Shown: one piece after another, positions 61,305-64,000 of the stretch
Layout of the letters: the number at the start of each line of letters is the position of its first letter
Numbering within the stretch: position 1 is the first letter of the stretch
Source: Bacteroidota bacterium
GTDB lineage: Bacteria > Bacteroidota > Bacteroidia > Chitinophagales > Chitinophagaceae
DNA: 64,000 nucleotides
Assembly (NCBI GenBank): GCA_018266575.1
Contig: JAFEAE010000018.1
Coordinates: 124,001 to 188,000 of the forward strand
Direction: 5' to 3'
Program-made: the position numbers and the translations under genes
Notes under the pieces: generated by a model
What the model was told of the DNA's origin: nothing
Database searches by the model: none
Seen by the model: only the letters and a program-made list of their open reading frames with translations

Positions 61305-62384
61305 ATGCCCTTGCAAACACTTCCGGATTGGTGTGGAAAGATTTCCAATCATGCCCAGGTAGGAGGGATTGAAACCTCCGTGCTTGACAACGGGGCCGGA
61401 CGCGGTACCCGCATTGCATGGATAAATACGGGTACTGGTCTCCGTTATAAAGTGGTGATCGATCGTGCGATGGATATTGCAGATGCATTTTTTAATCAAT
61501 ATAGTTTAGTCTGGTTGAGCCATTCCGGTATTACATCGCCACAACCATTTTCTGATAAAGGCATTGAATGGTTGCGTACATTCGGTGGCGGATTGCTGAC
61601 TACTTGTGGGCTTTCGCACGTAGGCGGCCCCGAAAAAGATGCTTATGGTGAACGCGGGCTTCATGGGGAAATCAGTAATACACCTGCAGAAATTGTTTCC
61701 ATCATTCAACCCGATCCTGCAAATGGAAAATTGGATATGAGCATTACCGGTGTTATCAGGAGCTCTGTTATTTTCGGCCCCTGCTTTGAATTAAGAAGAA
61801 CGATTTCCGGTAAGATAGGAAGTGCATCAATCACTATTCATGATGAAGTGCTCAACCGCGGTAATTCTCCCGCTCCGCATATGCTGTTGTATCATTGCAA
61901 TTTCGGATGGCCGCTTGTTGATGAAGAAACCGATCTGCTATGGCAGGGAAAATGGAAACCGCGTTTTGAAAATGCAGATAATATGATTTTCACTGGCAAA
62001 AATAATTTCCGCAAATGCCCTGCGCCGATAAAAGAACATTCAGGCAATGGAGAGGAAGTTGGTATTATTGATATAGATTCTGATGCGGAAGGAAAATGTG
62101 TTTGTGGTTTGTACAATTCAAAAATCAGCCTGGCGCTTGCAATGCGTTTTCATAAAAAGCAATTGCCCTGGCTTGTTAATTGGCAGCATTGGGGAAAAGG
62201 TGAATATGTAACAGGCATTGAACCCAGCACGCATCCGTTGGTCGGACAAGCTAAAGCAAGAGAAGAAAAAACGCTTTTGTTTATTCCTCCGGGAGAAAAA
62301 AGAAATTACGACCTTGAAATAGAAATATTATCAGACCCTGGAAAAATAAAACATTTTCTCAGGGAATTTGATGAGGATCCGTGA
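61305..62384 (+). CDS. DUF4432 aldose-epimerase-like protein
   Basis: A 359-residue protein of the DUF4432 family, related to the galactose-mutarotase fold. Characteristic segments: GRGTRIAWINTGTGLRYKVV, VVIDRAMDIADAFF, ERGLHGEISNTPAE, and LLYHCNFGWPLVDE. No signal peptide. It begins 7 bases after the haem lipoprotein gene. It probably binds or equilibrates a sugar or sugar acid of the same pathway. Function is inferred from fold only. Confidence 0.85.
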   Translation: MPLQTLPDWCGKISNHAQVGGIETSVLDNGAGRGTRIAWINTGTGLRYKVVIDRAMDIADAFFNQYSLVWLSHSGITSPQPFSDKGIEWLRTFGGGLLTTCGLSHVGGPEKDAYGERGLHGEISNTPAEIVSIIQPDPANGKLDMSITGVIRSSVIFGPCFELRRTISGKIGSASITIHDEVLNRGNSPAPHMLLYHCNFGWPLVDEETDLLWQGKWKPRFENADNMIFTGKNNFRKCPAPIKEHSGNGEEVGIIDIDSDAEGKCVCGLYNSKISLALAMRFHKKQLPWLVNWQHWGKGEYVTGIEPSTHPLVGQAKAREEKTLLFIPPGEKRNYDLEIEILSDPGKIKHFLREFDEDP

Positions 62385-62401
62385 AGCGTGAAAGGTGAAA
62401 C

Positions 62402-62475
62402 GTGAATGGTCAATGGTGAATAGTAATTTTTTTATTTCACCAGTTACTTTTCACCTTTCACGATTGACCATTCAC
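62402..62475. repeat. GTGAATGGTCAAT inverted repeat
   Basis: GTGAATGGTCAAT (62402-62414) and ATTGACCATTCAC (62463-62475) form a perfect 13-bp inverted repeat with further imperfect GTGAAAGGTGAAA pairing. It lies in the 130-base gap between the DUF4432 and cupin genes. The same word appears at 14753-14819 and 45141. Confidence 0.75.
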
Positions 62476-62514
62476 CTTCTCAACGATCGCTAAAATAAAA
62501 ACTTCAACACGCCA

Positions 62515-63729
62515 ATGGAAAAAAATCATCTCGCAAAAAAAGCATTAGAGCAAGGCAATGGGATTTTACGATTGTCGCCAACGTGGGTACCAAGGTCATT
62601 CTGCATTCCGGGAAGAAGAATCAAACTTCACCAGGATGATTATTATGCATTGGGTGGCATCCGCGGAGGTATAGATGAACGCTGGCTCTCATCAACAACA
62701 CCTGCAGATAACGGCCCGCTCACAAGTAAGAATGAAGGTTTGAGCCACATTGTTTATGAAGATGGAAATACAGTAACTCAAATCGTTTTGAGAGATGCTA
62801 TCGCCGAATTAGGGAGTGAAATAATCGGTTCACGGATATGGAATCAATACAAAGCATGGCCAATGTATTCAAAATTTTTTGATAACCTTGGCCCGCTGCC
62901 ACATCATGTGCATCATCGTGATGAACATGCAAAACTTACGGGGCAATTAGGGAAACCGGAAGCATATTATTTCCCACCTCAACTCAATAATCACGGAGGT
63001 GATTTTCCATATACTTTTTTTGGGTTCAACCCGGGAACAACAAAAGATGAAGTATTACAATGCCTGAAAAATTTCAGCAAAGGAGATAATAAGATCACAA
63101 ATATTTCGCATGCACATCGTTTGGAACCAGGTACGAGTTGGGATGTGCCTCCGGGAATTCTTCATGCACCGGGAAGTTTATGTACGTATGAACCGCAAAA
63201 AGCTTCTGATGTTTTTGCGATGTATCAATCATTGGTGAACAATGTCATTATTCCTGAAGAATTGCTTTGGAAAAATACACCGCCGGATAAAATTGGTAAT
63301 TACGAACATCTGCTGGAAGTTATAGATTGGGAGCCGAATGTGGATACCCATTTTGCGCAAAATCATTTCATGCGTCCGAAGCCTGTAAAAAATGAAGAAG
63401 AGATGAGACAAGGTGGTTATTTGGATAAATGGATCTGTTATAAAAATGCAGCATACAGCGCAAAAGAATTAACTGTTTTTCCGGGACAAACAGTAACGAT
63501 CAAAGACAGTGCTGCTTATGGAATGATCATGATGCAAGGTCATGGGAAGATGGGAGTGTGGGATATTGAAACGCCATCATCGATACATTTCGGGCAGCTC
63601 ACGCACGATGAATATTTTGTTAGCGAATCAGCGGCTATGGAAGGCGTGAAGATCGTGAACGAATCGAAAACAGATCCGATAGTAATGCTCAAACATTTTG
63701 GGCCAAACAATCCGGATATGGTTTTGTGA
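62515..63729 (+). CDS. Phosphomannose-isomerase-like cupin
   Basis: A 404-residue two-part cupin protein. LPHHVHHRDEHAKL followed by GKPEAYYFPPQ resembles the metal-binding QxHP...GKxE region of class I phosphomannose isomerase, and DVPPGILHAPGSL the second cupin motif. A second cupin half continues in the C-terminus (AYGMIMMQGHGKMGVWDI). No signal sequence. Probably isomerises a sugar or sugar phosphate of the neighbouring oxidation pathway. It could alternatively be a non-catalytic cupin. Confidence 0.75.
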   Translation: MEKNHLAKKALEQGNGILRLSPTWVPRSFCIPGRRIKLHQDDYYALGGIRGGIDERWLSSTTPADNGPLTSKNEGLSHIVYEDGNTVTQIVLRDAIAELGSEIIGSRIWNQYKAWPMYSKFFDNLGPLPHHVHHRDEHAKLTGQLGKPEAYYFPPQLNNHGGDFPYTFFGFNPGTTKDEVLQCLKNFSKGDNKITNISHAHRLEPGTSWDVPPGILHAPGSLCTYEPQKASDVFAMYQSLVNNVIIPEELLWKNTPPDKIGNYEHLLEVIDWEPNVDTHFAQNHFMRPKPVKNEEEMRQGGYLDKWICYKNAAYSAKELTVFPGQTVTIKDSAAYGMIMMQGHGKMGVWDIETPSSIHFGQLTHDEYFVSESAAMEGVKIVNESKTDPIVMLKHFGPNNPDMVL

Positions 63730-63868
63730 TGTGCAATGAAGAATTATTTAAAATGTTTTATTGCAGGTTATAAACCTATCAGGGAACAAAAGTTCTTCAT
63801 CACAATAGTACAAATGCTTAATCGAAGCTCCTTCCGAAAACGGGCTGTACATCGTTTTCGGATCGCCT

Positions 63869-63908
63869 TTTTCTGTTCTTTTTTGGCGAAGCAAAAAAGA
63901 ACAGAAAA
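63869..63908. terminator. 17-bp perfect hairpin with T-rich arm
   Basis: The plus strand TTTTCTGTTCTTTTTTG (63869-63885) pairs perfectly with CAAAAAAGAACAGAAAA (63892-63908), loop GCGAAG. It is a dispersed-repeat type as well as a plausible terminator, 140 bases after the cupin stop. A short reading frame (63736-63930) crossing it is not regarded as a gene. Nothing else is seen to the window end. Confidence 0.6.
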
Positions 63909-64000
63909 TATTGATGTATTATATTGTTGAAAGGAATTTGTTATCTAAGTGGAAATAAAATTTTGAAAATTATAAACTCATTATCAATCTAACGATATGC

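Noticed and set aside
63736..63930. 64-residue frame at the window end
   Set aside because: It reads through a perfect 17-bp palindrome and its composition is not protein-like.

Overview
The window looks like a piece of a Bacteroidota chromosome, most likely Chitinophagaceae or a close relative. Reasons: SusC/SusD-type outer-membrane uptake genes, TonB-dependent receptors with a carboxypeptidase-like N-terminal domain, STN domains, Tat-exported Gfo/Idh/MocA proteins, few recognisable Shine-Dalgarno sites, and TAnnTTTG-type promoter boxes. No rRNA, tRNA, CRISPR array, transposase or phage gene was seen. The family assignment is inference.

Layout. 1-10.8 kb is mostly housekeeping: the 3' end of hemN, a thioredoxin, an MgtA-type P-type ATPase, a decayed HupE/UreJ-like gene with two frameshifts, a PD40-propeller remnant, a LysR-YeiH pair and an FtsX-type permease. 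From 10.8 to about 35.8 kb lies an amino-sugar locus. On the minus strand, reading from 30.2 kb down: DeoR regulator, SusC, SusD, GH20 hexosaminidase, a 748-aa propeller/helical-domain protein, a 1533-aa protein made of two fused copies of the same module, a NagX/DUF5009-like membrane acyltransferase and two glycerophosphodiesterases. Divergent from deoR is murQ - MFS sugar transporter - sugar kinase, a PTS-independent MurNAc/GlcNAc salvage set. A sodium symporter and an N-acetylneuraminate-lyase-like gene follow on the minus strand.

36-45 kb (plus strand) encodes a run of proteins that nearly all carry export signals: a sialidase-like protein, a YhcH/NanQ-like protein with a signal peptide, a second lyase-like protein with a twin-arginine signal, a Tat-type Gfo/Idh/MocA protein, an STN-domain esterase, a DUF1080 protein and a TIM-barrel glycosidase-like protein. 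This suggests that some sialic-acid or related sugar chemistry takes place outside the cytoplasm.

45-64 kb holds a second sugar-oxidation cluster: HpcH aldolase (minus); a tight HPS-like / MDR dehydrogenase / SDR / sugar isomerase operon; an SMP-30 lactonase; a 1141-aa ThuA-PQQ dehydrogenase-PKD-cytochrome c-CBM-like lipoprotein; a Gfo/Idh enzyme; a TonB receptor (minus); a propeller-HEAT-cytochrome lipoprotein; a DUF4432 epimerase-like protein; and a phosphomannose-isomerase-like cupin. The intergenic regions are rich in dispersed, hairpin-forming repeats of several families, some of which abut start codons or encode a protein tail.
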